Of a DNA stretch of 24,869 bases, positions 6,317 to 14,200 are shown piece by piece (the first letter of the stretch is position 1; every line of letters starts with the position of its first letter). Location of the stretch: NCBI GenBank assembly GCA_019119085.1, contig DWXT01000102.1:1-24869 (forward strand). The letters are read 5' to 3'. A model generated the notes under the pieces. It worked only from the letters and a program-made list of their open reading frames with translations, did not search any database and had not been told where the DNA came from. The DNA comes from Flavonifractor avistercoris. GTDB lineage: Bacteria > Bacillota > Clostridia > Oscillospirales > Oscillospiraceae. The position numbers and the translations under genes were made by a program.

Positions 6317-7543
6317 TCACGCCCGCGTCAGCTGTCCGCCCAGCTTTTCGTAGTCCTCCCAGAACCGGGGATAGGACTTCTTCACGCACTCCGCGCCGGT
6401 GATGGTGACGGGCTTCTCACACCGGGTGGCGGCGATGGCGGCCATCATGGCGATGCGGTGGTCGTTGTGGCCGGAGACGGTGACGCCGCCGGGCAGCTTC
6501 GCCTTCCCCTGGATCACCAGGGCGTCCGCCTGCTCCTCGATGTCCGCCCCCAGGGCGGAGAGCACCTCCGTCACGGTGGAAAGCCGGTCGCTCTCCTTGA
6601 TGCGCAGCCGGGCGGCGTTGCCGATGCGGGTGGTCTCCCTGTCCCGCAGGGCGGCCATGGCCGCCAGGGGGGGCACCAGATCGGGGCATTGGGACACGTC
6701 CAGCTCCACAGGCCCGGACTCCCGCAGGCGGTCACAGAAGGCCACGATCACCTGGTCGCCCTGGACAGAGGCCGGGTTGAGGCCCGCCGCCTCCACCGAA
6801 CAGCCCAGCAGCCGGGCGGCGTACCAGAAGGCGGCGTTAGACCAGTCGGCCTCAATGGCCAGATCCCGGTGCTGATAGACCTGGTTCCCCGGCACCTGGA
6901 AGCGCCGGTCGCCGTCGTAGTCCACGGACACCCCGAACCGGTTCAGGGCGTCCAGGGTCATGTCCACATATCCCCGGCTCTCCAGACCGGTGGTGAGCCG
7001 AATCTCGCTGTCCCCCTCCAGCAGGGGGAGGGCGTAGAGCAGGCCGGTGACGAACTGGGAGGACACGTCGCCGGGCAGGGCGTACTCCCCGGGGGTGAGC
7101 TTCCCGGAGACGGTGAGCACCCCGTCCTCCAGGGAGCAGGCGATCCCCTTCTCCCGGAACAGGTCAAAGTAGGGGCCCTGGGGCCGCTCCATGAGGCGGC
7201 CGTGGCCGGTGAATTTTCCGCCCCCCTGGAGGGCCAGGGCCACGGGGATGAGAAACCGCAGGGTGGAGCCGGACTCGCCGCAGTCCATGATCTCCGGGGG
7301 CGGCACCTCGAAGCCGTCCACCAGATTGCAGCCCCGGATCACCGTGCCGTCGGAGGAGGCGTCGGCGTTCAGGGTGCGCATGCACCGGAGGGTGGCCTGG
7401 ATGTCCTGGGACAGCTCCACGTTGGACAGGCGGCACACCCCGTCGGACAGGGCGGCGGCGATGATCAGCCGGTGGGCCTGGCTTTTGGAGGGGGGCGGCG
7501 TAATCGTCCCCTTTAATAAGGTTGGCGTAATGGTGACGTTCAT
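6317..7543 (-). CDS. aroA: 3-phosphoshikimate 1-carboxyvinyltransferase (EPSP synthase)
   Basis: A 408-residue cytoplasmic enzyme joining PEP to shikimate-3-phosphate. Seen: PPPSKSQAHR (16-25) with Lys20 and Arg25, DCGESGSTLRF (87-97), SSQFVTGLL (161-169), CPDLVPPLAA (286-295) with the catalytic Asp, RIKESDR (314-320) and HNDHRIAM (359-366). The GESGST loop differs from the GNAGT of class I enzymes and is closer to divergent Gram-positive forms. Glyphosate sensitivity cannot be read from sequence. The ATG overlaps the aroB stop as ATGA, implying coupling. The frame is open upstream within aroB, but only the part from this ATG belongs to the family. Confidence 0.96.
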   Translation of the reverse strand: MNVTITPTLLKGTITPPPSKSQAHRLIIAAALSDGVCRLSNVELSQDIQATLRCMRTLNADASSDGTVIRGCNLVDGFEVPPPEIMDCGESGSTLRFLIPVALALQGGGKFTGHGRLMERPQGPYFDLFREKGIACSLEDGVLTVSGKLTPGEYALPGDVSSQFVTGLLYALPLLEGDSEIRLTTGLESRGYVDMTLDALNRFGVSVDYDGDRRFQVPGNQVYQHRDLAIEADWSNAAFWYAARLLGCSVEAAGLNPASVQGDQVIVAFCDRLRESGPVELDVSQCPDLVPPLAAMAALRDRETTRIGNAARLRIKESDRLSTVTEVLSALGADIEEQADALVIQGKAKLPGGVTVSGHNDHRIAMMAAIAATRCEKPVTITGAECVKKSYPRFWEDYEKLGGQLTRA

Positions 7544-8604
7544 GTCAGCTCCTCCAGCAGTTCCGCCTTGGGCATCCTGTGGGGCACGGCATGGCCCAGC
7601 TTGTCCAGCAGGATCACCGAGATGCTGTCCCCCGCCCCCTTCTTGTCCAGGCCCACGGCGGCGGCATAGTCCTCCGCGGTGCAGGAGATGGCCGTGGGCA
7701 GGCCCAGGGCGGACAGCACCCCCTCCAGCCGGGCGGGGATCTCCGGCGGGGTCACCCCCAGTTTCACCCCCAGCTTTGCGGCGGCGCACATGCCGGCGGC
7801 CACCGCCTGGCCGTGGCTCCACGTCTCGTAGTGTCCCGCCAGCTCGTAGGCGTGGCCCAGGGTGTGGCCGAAGTTGAGGAGCATCCGCTCCCCGGTGTCC
7901 CGCTCGTCCCGTTCCACTACGCCGCGTTTTATATCGCAGCAGGTATACAAAATGTGTTCGATTTCCGCCATCAATTCCCCTCTCGACGGGCGGGCTTCCA
8001 GGAAGTCGAAGAAGGCGGCGTCCCGGATGCAGCCGTACTTCACCACCTCCGCCATGCCGTCGGCGAAGGTCTGGTCGTCCAGGGTGTCCAGGGCGTCGGG
8101 ATCCATGAGTACCAGTCTGGGCTGCCAGAACGCCCCGGCCAGGTTCTTGCCGTGGTAGAGGTCGATGGCCACCTTGCCCCCCACGGAGGAGTCCACCTGG
8201 GAGAGCAGGGTGGTGGGCATCTGCACGAAGTCCACCCCCCGCAGGACGGTGGCGGCGGCGAAGCCCGCCAGATCCCCCACCACGCCGCCGCCCAGGGCCA
8301 CCACCGCGTCGGTGCGGGTGAGCCCGGCGTCCATCATGGCCTCCCACAGCTCGGACAGCCGCCCGGCGCACTTGGCGCCCTCCCCGGCGGGGACGGTGTG
8401 GGCGGTTACCCGAAACCCGGCCTCCTCCAGGCCGGCGCGCACCCGCTCCAGGTACAGCGGGGCCACGTTGGAGTCGGTGACCACAAACAGGCGCTCCGCC
8501 CGGGGCAGCGCCTTCCGGCAGTGCGCCCCGGCCTGGGCCAGCAGGCCCCGCTGGATCAAAATCTCATAAGACCGGCCCGGCAGGGCCACGGTGAGGGTTT
8601 TCAT
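7540..8604 (-). CDS. aroB: 3-dehydroquinate synthase
   Basis: A 354-residue NAD- and metal-dependent enzyme cyclising DAHP to 3-dehydroquinate. Seen: PAGEGAK (72-78), the NAD-binding stretch ALGGGVVGDLAGF (103-115), PTTLLSQVDSSVGGK (130-144), HGKNLAGAFWQP (151-162), and metal ligands Glu186 (AEVVKYG), His247 (FGHTLGHA) and His264 (SHGQ). The ATG at 8604 is preceded by GGGAGAGG. An open extension to 8739 has no family similarity. A 689-bp repeat-filled gap separates it from aroF. No promoter is obvious in that gap, so aroB probably depends on readthrough from aroF. Confidence 0.96.
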   Translation of the reverse strand: MKTLTVALPGRSYEILIQRGLLAQAGAHCRKALPRAERLFVVTDSNVAPLYLERVRAGLEEAGFRVTAHTVPAGEGAKCAGRLSELWEAMMDAGLTRTDAVVALGGGVVGDLAGFAAATVLRGVDFVQMPTTLLSQVDSSVGGKVAIDLYHGKNLAGAFWQPRLVLMDPDALDTLDDQTFADGMAEVVKYGCIRDAAFFDFLEARPSRGELMAEIEHILYTCCDIKRGVVERDERDTGERMLLNFGHTLGHAYELAGHYETWSHGQAVAAGMCAAAKLGVKLGVTPPEIPARLEGVLSALGLPTAISCTAEDYAAAVGLDKKGAGDSISVILLDKLGHAVPHRMPKAELLEELT

Positions 8605-8669
8605 GGGCACCTCTCCCTTGCGATGGTTTTTGTGCGGGCGGCGCGTCAGGGATGCCGCGCCCACCCCGA

Positions 8670-8880
8670 GCAGCGGCCCCGTTACGAAGTAAGGGGCCGC
8701 TGCCGGAAAGTTGTCTGGAGAACAGCTCCGGGGGTACATCCAATAGGGGGGCCGAGGCCCCCCTGATTGGTCGTTTTAAGGTGGGGGTGTGGGGGAGGGA
8801 AATCGAAATCCCTCCCCCACCCTTTCTTTCCCACCGCTTTCTTTCGGAAAGAAAGCGGTGCCGCCGGAGGCCGGGCCTCC
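8670..8880. repeat. Array of five unrelated hairpins in the aroF-aroB gap
   Basis: In order: 8670-8703 (11-bp stem GCAGCGGCCCC, then TTAC/GTAA); 8740-8770 (CCAAT and GGGGGGCC, centre GA); 8789-8820 (12-bp stem GTGGGGGAGGGA); 8832-8860 (14-bp stem CACCGCTTTCTTTC around a single G); 8866-8880 (GGAGGCC/GGCCTCC). The arms differ from one another. None is followed by a long T tract, so they do not look like ordinary terminators. Confidence 0.8.
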
Positions 8881-8887
8881 TTTGGGC

Positions 8888-8910
8888 GGGCGGATGATAT
8901 CCGCCCCTAC
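8888..8910 (-). repeat. GTAG-foot REP-like palindrome, copy 3
   Basis: On the minus strand GTAG is followed by GGGCGGAT, ATC, ATCCGCCC. It continues the hairpin array without a break and is 26 bp from copy 4, in the same orientation. Confidence 0.8.
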
Positions 8911-8936
8911 AGGGCATGGCGCTGCGGATGGGCTGC

Positions 8937-8960
8937 GGCCGCCATATATGGCGGCCCTAC
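8937..8960 (-). repeat. GTAG-foot REP-like palindrome, copy 4
   Basis: On the minus strand GTAG is followed by the perfect palindrome GGCCGCCATATATGGCGGCC. It differs from copy 1 (4901-4924) by one base, which shows that this sequence is dispersed. Confidence 0.8.
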
Positions 8961-8965
8961 GGGCT

Positions 8966-9290
8966 CTCACGACGGCTCTGGGCTTCCTGTCACGCTGCGG
9001 CGGCTCCGCGCTTCCTGTCACGCTGCGGGTTGGGCGCATGGCCGGGTCACTAAGTCCGGGCTCCGCGAAAAATGCCGCTCCGGGCTGCGCCCGTCGCCTG
9101 TTTTTTCGTCTGCGCCCTGCCTTAGCTCCCCTATGCGCCTACCCTCCGCGCTTCTTCGCTGTCACGCTCCGCCTGTTCGCGACGCCCGGCTTCCCTCCGA
9201 CTCCGGGCACAAACGGCCAGTTTGCGAACTGGCCTGGTTTGTACCCGTCGCTCCAGTCCATCCGGGCTGCTCACGACGGCTCCGCGCTTC
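8966..9290. repeat. Segment bounded by 21-bp direct repeats, no gene
   Basis: CTCACGACGGCTC plus GCTTC occurs at 8966-8986 and again at 9270-9290 (19 of 21 identical). Inside, a 27-nt unit with the core GCTTCCTGTCACGCTGCGG repeats at 8974 and 9002, and a hairpin GGCCAGTT/AACTGGCC lies near 9217-9236. I see no credible coding frame. This is the rest of the aroF-aroB gap. Confidence 0.6.
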
Positions 9291-9293
9291 TTT

Positions 9294-10313
9294 TTATTTT
9301 ACCAGAGTTTTCCCCACCAGGTCAACCATGGCGGACACCTTGTGCATGAGGGCGTCGAACTTCTGGGGGGTGAGGGACTGCTGGCCGTCGCACTTGGCGT
9401 GGGCGGGGTCGTTGTGCACCTCGATGATCAGGCCGTCGGCGCCGGCGGCCACGGCGGCCAGGGCCAGGGGCTCCACCATCCAGTACATGCCGGCGGCGTG
9501 GGAGGGGTCGACGATGACGGGCAGGTGGCTCATCTGCTTGACGGCGGGGATGGCGGACACGTCCAGGGTGTTGCGGGTATAGGTCTCAAAGGTACGCACC
9601 CCCCGCTCGCAGAGGATCACGTTCTCGTTGCCGGCGGCCATGATGTACTCGGCGGACATGATCCACTCCTCGTAGGTGTTGGACAGGCCCCGCTTGAGGA
9701 GGATGGGCTTGCTCATCTTACCCACCTCCTTGAGCAGCTCGAAGTTCTGCATGTTGCGGGCGCCCACCTGCACCACGTCCACCTCTTCCTCGAAGAGCTC
9801 GGCCATGCGGGGATCCATGATCTCGGTGACGATGGGCAGGCCGGTCTTCTTCTTGGCCTCCAGCAGCAGCTCCAGCCCGGCGGTGCCCATGCCCTGGAAG
9901 GAGTAGGGGGAGGTGCGGGGCTTGAACGCGCCGCCCCGGAGCAGGGCCGCGCCGGAGCGCTTCACGTCCTCGGCCACCTCGCAGATCTGCGCCTCGCTCT
10001 CCACGGAGCAGGGGCCGGCGATGACGGAGAAGCTGCCGCCGCCGATTTTGGCGCTGCCCACGGTGACCACCGTGTCCTCGGGGTGGAACTTGCGGTTGGC
10101 CTTCTTGTAGGGCTCCTGCACCCGCATGACCCGCTCCACGTGGGGGTTGATGGAGATCTTGTCCATGTCCACGGCGGTGGTGTCGCCCACCAGGCCCAGG
10201 ATGGTGCACCCCACGCCGTTGGTGATGCCCACGTCCAGGTTCATTTTTTTCAGCTTCGCCACCAGCGCGTCAATGTCCTGCTTCGCCGTGCCGGGCTTCA
10301 TGACAACTACCAT
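9294..10313 (-). CDS. aroF: 3-deoxy-7-phosphoheptulonate synthase (DAHP synthase, type I-beta)
   Basis: A 339-residue entry enzyme of the shikimate pathway, condensing PEP with erythrose-4-phosphate. Residues 1-70 are the ferredoxin-like (ACT-like) regulatory domain of Thermotoga-type I-beta enzymes, so aromatic feedback inhibition is likely. The barrel shows AGPC (99-102), LRGGAFKPRTSPYSFQG (125-141), KRG (207-209), and metal-site residues in VDPSH (268-272) and IEVH (297-300). The ATG has AAAGGA about 9 nt upstream. It is the first structural gene of the operon, 37 nt downstream of an attenuator-type terminator. Gene symbols for this enzyme vary (aroF, aroG, aroA). Confidence 0.96.
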   Translation of the reverse strand: MVVVMKPGTAKQDIDALVAKLKKMNLDVGITNGVGCTILGLVGDTTAVDMDKISINPHVERVMRVQEPYKKANRKFHPEDTVVTVGSAKIGGGSFSVIAGPCSVESEAQICEVAEDVKRSGAALLRGGAFKPRTSPYSFQGMGTAGLELLLEAKKKTGLPIVTEIMDPRMAELFEEEVDVVQVGARNMQNFELLKEVGKMSKPILLKRGLSNTYEEWIMSAEYIMAAGNENVILCERGVRTFETYTRNTLDVSAIPAVKQMSHLPVIVDPSHAAGMYWMVEPLALAAVAAGADGLIIEVHNDPAHAKCDGQQSLTPQKFDALMHKVSAMVDLVGKTLVK

Positions 10314-10349
10314 AGTTCAACATCCTTTCTGTTTCTCCCGGAAGCCCGC

Positions 10350-10388
10350 AAAAAAGGGGCACCCATTGATGAAATCAATGAGTGCCCC
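10350..10388 (-). terminator. Attenuator terminator ahead of aroF
   Basis: On the minus strand: GGGGCAC, one mismatch, CATTGAT, loop TTC, ATCAATG, mismatch, GTGCCCC, then six T residues. This is a textbook Rho-independent terminator placed between a leader peptide and the first operon gene. Its upper stem and loop (10368-10380) can alternatively pair with 10431-10443, which spans the leader peptide's stop codon. Confidence 0.92.
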
Positions 10389-10430
10389 GGCAGCTTCCAG
10401 GTACGATGAGGCCCCAAGAACGGCCCCGCC

Positions 10431-10443
10431 CATTCATTTCATC
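10431..10443 (-). promoter_or_regulatory. Candidate antiterminator arm
   Basis: GATGAAATGAATG on the minus strand is complementary at 12 of 13 positions to CATTGATTTCATC in the terminator (10380 down to 10368). It covers the leader stop codon, so a ribosome finishing the leader would mask it. A ribosome stalled at upstream Phe codons would leave it free. Confidence 0.75.
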
Positions 10444-10540
10444 CCTCGTTTTTTCCCATGCCGAAAAAGCCGGTGCCCATAAATCGAGCCCAGCCAAAGG
10501 AAAAGACGAAGGATGCAGTTGTGAGGGTTCGGTAATCCAT
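10439..10540 (-). CDS. Aromatic-rich leader peptide of the aro operon
   Basis: A 33-codon frame with GGAGG 5 nt before its ATG, starting about 25 nt after the predicted transcription start. It contains six Phe (codons 11, 13, 15, 20, 25, 26), Trp17 and Tyr3; the core reads FVFSFGWARF, then MGTGFF. Position, strong ribosome binding site, aromatic enrichment and the following terminator/antiterminator pair identify it as a regulatory leader for ribosome-mediated attenuation. Stalling at uncharged tRNA-Phe (perhaps also tRNA-Trp) would favour readthrough into aroF. No T-box element is present. Confidence 0.85.
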   Translation of the reverse strand: MDYRTLTTASFVFSFGWARFMGTGFFGMGKNEG

Positions 10541-10571
10541 GATTTCCTCCCCACAATAACAGGTTAGGGTC

Positions 10572-10600
10572 ATTATACCCCCGCAGTTTGGGAATTGCAA
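10572..10600 (-). promoter_or_regulatory. Promoter of the aro operon
   Basis: Housekeeping-type promoter on the minus strand: -35 TTGCAA (10595-10600), 17-nt spacer, consensus -10 TATAAT (10572-10577). Transcription should start near 10565, ahead of the leader peptide. Confidence 0.9.
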
Positions 10601-10620
10601 CCGGAAATTTTCACAAATGG

Positions 10621-10875
10621 TCAGCCCTTCCGCCGGGGATAGGGCGCCGTTTCGTCCGTCAGGCCCAGCAGATAGTCCACGCTGGTGCCGTAAAACCGGG
10701 CCAGCTTGATGAGCACATCCACCGGATAGTTCAGCACGCCGATCTCATACTGAGAATAGGTGTTCTGCTTTACGTTCAGCAGCTCTGCGATCTGCTGCTG
10801 TGACAGCTCCCTGTCCAGGCGCAGATTCCGGATACGTTCAAAGCGCAGCACTTCATCCCGCACGGGCCCGCTCAC
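10621..10875 (-). CDS. Small XRE/Cro-type HTH regulator (second of a tandem pair)
   Basis: An 84-residue protein, essentially one HTH_XRE domain. It has IRNLRLDRELSQQQIAELL followed by the recognition region NVKQNTYSQYE, then VDVLIKLARFYGTSVDYLLGLTD and a basic tail. The last 21 residues are identical to those of the neighbour upstream, although their HTH regions differ. The GTG overlaps the neighbour's stop as GTGA; a GTG five codons later is an alternative. Probably a DNA-binding repressor co-expressed with its paralogue. It ends 20 nt before the aro promoter, with no clear terminator between. Confidence 0.85.
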   Translation of the reverse strand: MSGPVRDEVLRFERIRNLRLDRELSQQQIAELLNVKQNTYSQYEIGVLNYPVDVLIKLARFYGTSVDYLLGLTDETAPYPRRKG

Positions 10876-11099
10876 CCCTTCCGCCGGGGATAGGGCGCTG
10901 TTTCGTCCGTCAGGCCCAGCAGATAGTCCACGCTGGTATGGTGGAACTCCGCCAGCTTGCGCAGGATCTCCGTGGGGATGTCCACATCGCCCCGCTCATA
11001 ATTGCTGTAAATCCGCTGGCTGCAATTGAGCACCTCAGCCATCTGCTTCTGTGTCAGATCCCTGTCCTCACGGAGATCTCGGATGCGGCCGTATTTCAT
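10872..11099 (-). CDS. Small XRE/Cro-type HTH regulator (first of a tandem pair)
   Basis: A 75-residue HTH_XRE protein: IRDLREDRDLTQKQMAEVL, recognition helix region NCSQRIYSNYE, then ILRKLAEFHHTSVDYLLGLTD. The ATG at 11099 is supported by GAGG 8 nt upstream; a GTG three codons earlier is less likely. It overlaps the second regulator by 4 nt. A 9-bp inverted repeat lies in its promoter, consistent with autoregulation. Its targets are not known. Confidence 0.87.
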   Translation of the reverse strand: MKYGRIRDLREDRDLTQKQMAEVLNCSQRIYSNYERGDVDIPTEILRKLAEFHHTSVDYLLGLTDETAPYPRRKG

Positions 11100-11147
11100 G
11101 CTTCCCACCTCATGGAAAGCATACGGGAGTCAATTGCTTTCCCTTGA

Positions 11148-11176
11148 ATTTTAGCGAATTTTTCGCTAAATACAAA
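11148..11176 (-). promoter_or_regulatory. Promoter and palindromic operator of the XRE pair
   Basis: The inverted repeat TTTAGCGAA, TTT, TTCGCTAAA (11150-11170) fills the spacer and overlaps the -10 of a likely minus-strand promoter: TTTGTA (11171-11176), 17 nt, TAAAAT (11148-11153). An operator in this position would block RNA polymerase, as expected for an autorepressor. Confidence 0.65.
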
Positions 11177-11206
11177 CCGTCCGCAAGGTGCGGTGCCGTA
11201 GGTAGC

Positions 11207-11241
11207 AAAAGAGAGGACGGGGGGTTGCCCGTCCTCTCTTT
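11207..11241 (-). terminator. Terminator of the M14/SLH gene
   Basis: A perfect 14-bp stem AAAGAGAGGACGGG/CCCGTCCTCTCTTT with a 6-nt loop lies 10 nt past the stop codon. On the minus strand the run is TTTTG, short but plausible. Confidence 0.8.
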
Positions 11242-11251
11242 GACCTTGGTT

Positions 11252-14200
11252 TCAGCCCTCCAGGCCGGCGGTGAAGCGCACCAGCATGGTGGCCAGCTCG
11301 GCACGGGTGGCGGAGCCCTGGGGATTCAGGGTGCCGGCGTTGGTGCCGGTGAGCACCCCGGTGTTCACGGCCCAGGTGACGGCCTCAGAGGCCCAGCTGG
11401 ACACGCTGGCAAAATCGGGATACTCCTGCGCGGCCATGCCGCCCTGGGTGGTGTCATAGCCCTGGGCGTTGGCGTAGTTGTAGAGCATGGTGACGGCCTG
11501 CTCCCGGGTGAGGGTGCCGTCGGGGGAGAAGGTGGAGTCGCTGGTGCCGTTTGCCACGCTGTTGAGGCGGGCCCAGTACACCGCGTCGCCGTACCAGGAG
11601 TCGGCCACCACGTCGGCGAAGGGGTAGCCCAGGTTCTCGTCGGACAGGTCGGGCTGGCCGGCCATGCGATACAGGGTGGTGACCAGCATGGAGCGGGTGG
11701 TGGTGACGCCGGGGCCGAAGGCGGTGGAGGTGACACCGTTCATCAGGCCCTGCTCGGTGACGGCGGCCACGGCGTCGGCGTACCAGGCGCCGGCGGCCAC
11801 GTCGGAGTAGCCGGTGGCGGGCCCCTCCGCAGCCTGGCCGTTCAGCACGGCGGCCCAGGCTGCGTTGGAGATGAAGTTGAACTCATCCCGCTGGTGAACC
11901 TTGTTGGTCAGGGTGTTGGCGAAGAGCACCACGTCCAGCTGGGCGCCGTCGGCGCCCGTGCCCTGATAGGAGATGGCCTGGATGGAGTCGTCCAGGAAGT
12001 CCTGGTAGTGGTCGCCGGTGCTGGGCAGGAAGCCCTCCAGCAGGCCCTTGGAGCTGTCCAGCTGCACCAGCACCTGGGCGCCCTCGGGAATGGCGGCGAA
12101 GTAGCCCGCGCCGTAGCCGTAGAGCACATCGTCCCCCTCGGCCACATAGCTGGCGGTGATCAGGCTGTCGGTGGGGTAGGTCACATAGGACAGGGCGTCC
12201 ATGGCGGAGTCACCGGCGGTCTCATAGACCAGTTCGCCGTCGGCAAAGAGCTCCACGGCGGAGCGCATGGCGTTGGAGCCGTAGCCGATGTAGGGGGTGC
12301 CGGCCTGCACGGCGGCCAGGGCCTGGTCGTCCAGGGCGGCGGCGCCGATGATCAGATCGGCCTGGGCGGCGTTGTCGGTGACGGTAAAGCCCAGCAGCTC
12401 CATGGCCTGGCGGTCGTAGTTGTACTGGTAGGAACCGCTGACCAGGCTGGTCTTGACAAAGCCGGAGTCGTTGTCGGCGGGCTTGCCGGAGATGTAGATC
12501 ACGGGGGCCTTGGACAGGGGCTGGGCGCTCAGGCCGGACAGGGCGGCGGACACGCCCACGCCGGTGAGCAGGTAGTCGTCACAGACGCTCTGCCAGTCGG
12601 CATAGGACACCAGGAAGCTGCCCTCGTACTCACCGGCGGTGATGAGGGAGACGGCCTTGCCCGTCCGGAGCAGGTCGTTGACGGCGGCGGTGGAGGCCTC
12701 GGAGGCGTTCATCAGCACCACGTTCTCCCCCTCCACGCCGGAGAAGGCGGAGGTCAGGGTCTCCACATAGGCCTGGGCATCGGCGTAGTCCATGCCGTCG
12801 CCGCAGGCGGCGTCGATGGTCTCATAGGCGGCGGGCTCGGCGCACACCACCATGTCAAAGCCCCGGGTGTAGTTGAAGGCGGTGATGCCCTCGGAGTAGA
12901 GCACCGGCCACTCGGTGATCACGGTGCCGTCGTAGAGCACGCCGTTGGCTACGCTGCGCTTGGCCTGGTACATGGACACGATCATGGTGCCGGCGGGGTA
13001 CTCCACGCCGTTGTAGGTGAAGCTGTCCTCGGTGACGTTCACCGTGACGCCGTTGCGGGTCAGGTAGACCATCATCTCCGCGGCGGCCTGGAGGTTGGAC
13101 TGGTTGGCCCCGTCCATGGGGATGATGTAGCACTCGGGATAGAAGTTGCCGTTCTGGCCCTCGCCGTCGTACTCGGGGCGGAACAGATCGGCCTCGGCGC
13201 CCTCCACGTCGTACTGGTCGGTGAGCCACTGGCCCACCAGCTCGTAGGCGTCGGAGTTGGCGTTGGTGACGCCCCGCTCGAAGATCCTGGTCTGGTTCAG
13301 CAGGTAGCTCTCCTTGTTCTGGGCGATGTAGTTGGACTGGCCCAGCTGGCCGTAGGCCAGGCCCTGCACCATGTACTCGTCATAGGCGGGCACCTCCACG
13401 GTGTAGGACACGGTGCCGTGGAGCATGGCGTACTGGGGGGTGTAGCTGGTGGACATGTCGTCCCAGGGATCCAGCCACTGGGTCTGGTAGGAGCCGTCGG
13501 CGGCGGTCTCGCCGGTGTAGGTCAGGTAGTCCCGCTGGGGGATCACGTAGCTGTTGTGGCCGTCGTTGTTGGCAACGGCGGCAATGCCCAGGGCCTCGCC
13601 GCCGGCCATCAGGTGCTCGGCCAGCAGATCGTACTCGAAGTTGGGCTCGTGGGGCGGGTCGCAGGGCTCGCACTGGAACTGCTGCACCCGGCCGTGGAAC
13701 TCGGCGAAGCTGACCGGGTTCCACTCCGCGATCAGCCGGGTCATGTTCTGGGTCTCGGCCTGGGTCTGGAAGGAGTTGTCCCGGTTCAGATCAAAGCCGC
13801 CGGAGGAGGTGCGGGTCACATAGGTGCGGCCCTCCACGTTCTCCTCGGGGACGATGATGAAGAACACGTCGTCCAGCAGCTCGTCCACATCCACGGTCTC
13901 GGTCTCGATGGTGTAGTACTGCTCCAGATCCACCACGGTGGAGACGCTGGCGGTGGTGCCGTCGGCGTTCTCCCCCTTGAGGTAGCCCAGGTAGGTGGCG
14001 GTGTCGGCCACCAGGTCGGGCACGGCCACGGAGCCCTCCTGGCCCTCGGGGCCCATCTGGGCAGCCAGCTCGGCCTCGCCCTCGGCGGTGAAGCCGGTGA
14101 GCTTGTCGTAGTCGATGGTGCCGCTCTCAGACGCGGCGGCCTCCACCAGCATCCAGGCGAAGGCCAGCACGCCGTCGCTGGCGGCCACCTCGTTGGCGTG

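Noticed and set aside
6243..6389. N-terminal extension of AroC
   Set aside because: The frame is open, but it contains the REP-like hairpin and has no family similarity. A strong GGAGG 8 nt before the ATG at 6242 fixes the start.
8605..9293. A small gene between aroF and aroB
   Set aside because: All frames there are low-complexity translations of palindromes and repeats, without ribosome sites or recognisable domains.
10314..10600. T-box riboswitch upstream of aroF
   Set aside because: No T-box consensus bulge (TGGNACC-type segment) or specifier loop is visible. The leader peptide with its antiterminator arm explains the region better.
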